Part shown: piece after piece, positions 12,028 through 13,258 of the stretch
Position numbering within the stretch: the stretch's first letter is position 1
Layout: the number at the start of each line of letters is the position of its first letter
Program-made: the position numbers and the translations under genes
The notes under the pieces: generated by a model
The model's database searches: none
What the model was told of the DNA's origin: nothing
What the model saw: the letters and a program-made list of their open reading frames with translations, nothing else
NCBI GenBank assembly: GCA_002345475.1
Contig: DDWC01000100.1
Location: forward strand, 1-13,258
Direction of reading: 5' to 3'
From: Firmicutes bacterium UBA2296
GTDB taxonomy: Bacteria; Bacillota; UBA994
DNA length: 13,258 bases

Positions 12028-13258
12028 CTACAGCAACAACTGTGCTACCGTCCTTTGCCAGGCTCGGTAGAGTTCTTCAGCCTCAATTCTGGCCACTGCC
12101 GGTTCCATGAGGTCGCCCCGGGACCACTGCCTGGCTAAGTCCTCCTGGGACGCCCAGAAGCCGGTGGCCAGTCCGGCCAGGTAGGCGGCGCCAAGCGCGG
12201 TGGTCTCGGTGACCAGTGGCCTTTCCACAGGAACCTGCAGGATATCAGACTGGAACTGCATAAGGAAATTGTTTGTCGAGGCGCCACCGTCTACTCTCAG
12301 GGTGCGCAGGGTGATGCCGGAGTCGGCTGTCATGGCGTCCAGCACGTCACGAGTTTGATACGCGATTGACTCCAGTGCGGCCCTGGCAAGATGAGCCTTG
12401 CCGGTGCCGCGGGTTAATCCGACCAGCGCACCCCTTACGCTGCTCTCCCAGTAGGGAGCCCCAAGTCCGACAAAGGCAGGGACCAGGTAGACGCCCTCGT
12501 TGCTCGCAAGGGAAGCGGCCAGAGACTCCGTCTCAGCGGCATCCTTGATAATGCCAAGTTCATCCCTCAGCCACTGCACCGCCGCGCCGGCAACGAAAAC
12601 ACTGCCCTCTAGGGCGTAGGTAACCTGGCCGGCAAGACCCCAGGCAATTGTGGTCAGCAGACCGTGACTTGACGTAACTGGATCCGCTCCGGTGTTCATC
12701 AGCATAAAGCAACCCGTACCGTAGGTGTTCTTTGCCATACCAGGCGCAAAGCCACATTGCCCAAACAGGGCGGCCTGCTGATCTCCGGCCATGCCGGCCA
12801 GAGGAATGGGGGAACCCAGCAATGCAGGCTCGGTTGACCCATATACCTCGGCTGAGTCCCGCACCTCAGGCAGCAGGCCCCGCGGTATGCCAAACAGATC
12901 CAGCAGCTCTTCGTCCCAGCAGAGCTCATGTATGTTATACAGCATGGTGCGCGAAGCGTTGGAGTAATCAGTGACATGTATGCGGCCGCCGCTCAGGTTC
13001 CACATGAGCCAGCTGTCAACGGTTCCAAACAGCAGATCTCCTCTGGAAGCTCTTTCCCGTACCCCTGGGATATTTTTGAGGAGCCATTCCAGCTTGGTGG
13101 CTGAGAAATATGCGTCCGGTACCAGTCCCGTCTTGTTCCTGATCTTTTCGTTCCAGGCTGTGTTCTTGAGAGCCTCACAGCGGGCGGCGGTCCTTCGGCA
13201 CAGCCAGACGATGGCGTTGTGAACCGGCTGCCCTGTATGTCTGTCCCAGAGGAGGGTA
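12028..13258 (-). CDS. glpK: glycerol kinase, 5' end outside window
   Basis: ATP-dependent glycerol kinase of the FGGY family, making sn-glycerol 3-phosphate in the cytoplasm. The reading frame is open to the right edge and shows 409 residues. By comparison with the roughly 500-residue E. coli enzyme, about 85-90 N-terminal residues, including the first glycerol-contacting Arg-Glu pair, are missing off-window. Seen landmarks are NAIVWLCRRT (glycerol-site Trp), DAYFSATK, GDLLFGTVDSWL, THE catalytic Asp in AGDQQAALFGQ (codon at 12781-12783), KNTYGTGCFMLMNTG, ALEGSVFVAGAAVQWLRDE, VPAFVGLGAPYW, and RVDGGASTNNFLMQFQSDIL. An internal Met at 13005 is not the start, because conserved sequence continues upstream. 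The loop holding the HPr-phosphorylated His of enterococcal GlpK has Ala instead. The flavoprotein gene follows after 25 bases. Confidence 0.96.
   Translation of the reverse strand, partial: TLLWDRHTGQPVHNAIVWLCRRTAARCEALKNTAWNEKIRNKTGLVPDAYFSATKLEWLLKNIPGVRERASRGDLLFGTVDSWLMWNLSGGRIHVTDYSNASRTMLYNIHELCWDEELLDLFGIPRGLLPEVRDSAEVYGSTEPALLGSPIPLAGMAGDQQAALFGQCGFAPGMAKNTYGTGCFMLMNTGADPVTSSHGLLTTIAWGLAGQVTYALEGSVFVAGAAVQWLRDELGIIKDAAETESLAASLASNEGVYLVPAFVGLGAPYWESSVRGALVGLTRGTGKAHLARAALESIAYQTRDVLDAMTADSGITLRTLRVDGGASTNNFLMQFQSDILQVPVERPLVTETTALGAAYLAGLATGFWASQEDLARQWSRGDLMEPAVARIEAEELYRAWQRTVAQLLL

Overview
The window looks like chromosomal DNA of an anaerobic Clostridia-type Bacillota with moderately high GC. 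This rests on strong AGGAGG-type ribosome-binding sites, several TTG and GTG starts, and a PHP-phosphatase / rapZ / yvcK cluster arranged as in that group. The assignment is inferred from gene content and order, not from any marker-gene comparison. There is no rRNA, tRNA, CRISPR array or recognisable mobile element.

Layout. (1) Positions 1-3509, minus strand: a TAXI-type TRAP importer operon of solute-binding lipoprotein, DUF1850 membrane-anchored protein and large fused permease, very tightly packed. A strong Shine-Dalgarno at the left edge suggests that another gene follows just outside the window. (2) 3510-3688: a divergent intergenic region with a candidate promoter for the plus-strand genes. 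(3) 3689-8036, plus strand: a PHP-family metallophosphatase, the nucleotide-binding protein RapZ/YvcJ, a membrane-anchored YvcK (CofD-like, UDP-sugar binding), and then a PLP-dependent beta-eliminating lyase of the tryptophanase / tyrosine phenol-lyase family. The lyase sits where many Clostridia and Bacilli carry whiA. (4) 8037-8689: about 650 bases without a convincing gene, holding several blocks of degenerate heptanucleotide repeats, small hairpins and a rho-independent terminator. (5) 8690-11352, plus strand: tldD and pmbA/tldE, the two subunits of the TldD/E metalloprotease, overlapping by one base. (6) 11357-11399: a strong hairpin between convergent units. (7) 11427-13258, minus strand: a flavodoxin-fold protein with a cysteine cluster like that of iron-sulfur flavoproteins, preceded by glycerol kinase, whose 5' end lies outside the window.

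How the genes fit together. The first block is a sodium- or proton-driven organic-solute importer of unknown substrate. The PHP-rapZ-yvcK block is a housekeeping regulatory cluster linked in other bacteria to carbon flux and cell-wall precursor control. The lyase degrades an aromatic amino acid to pyruvate and ammonia; its active-site residues favour tryptophan although the sequence elsewhere resembles tyrosine phenol-lyase. TldD/E is a protease for small unfolded or modified peptides, and no peptide substrate gene is visible. Glycerol kinase feeds glycerol into glycolysis.

No clearly new biological system is visible. The best leads are the phased heptamer repeats, the mixed tryptophanase/tyrosine phenol-lyase character, and the lyase gene in the usual place of whiA.
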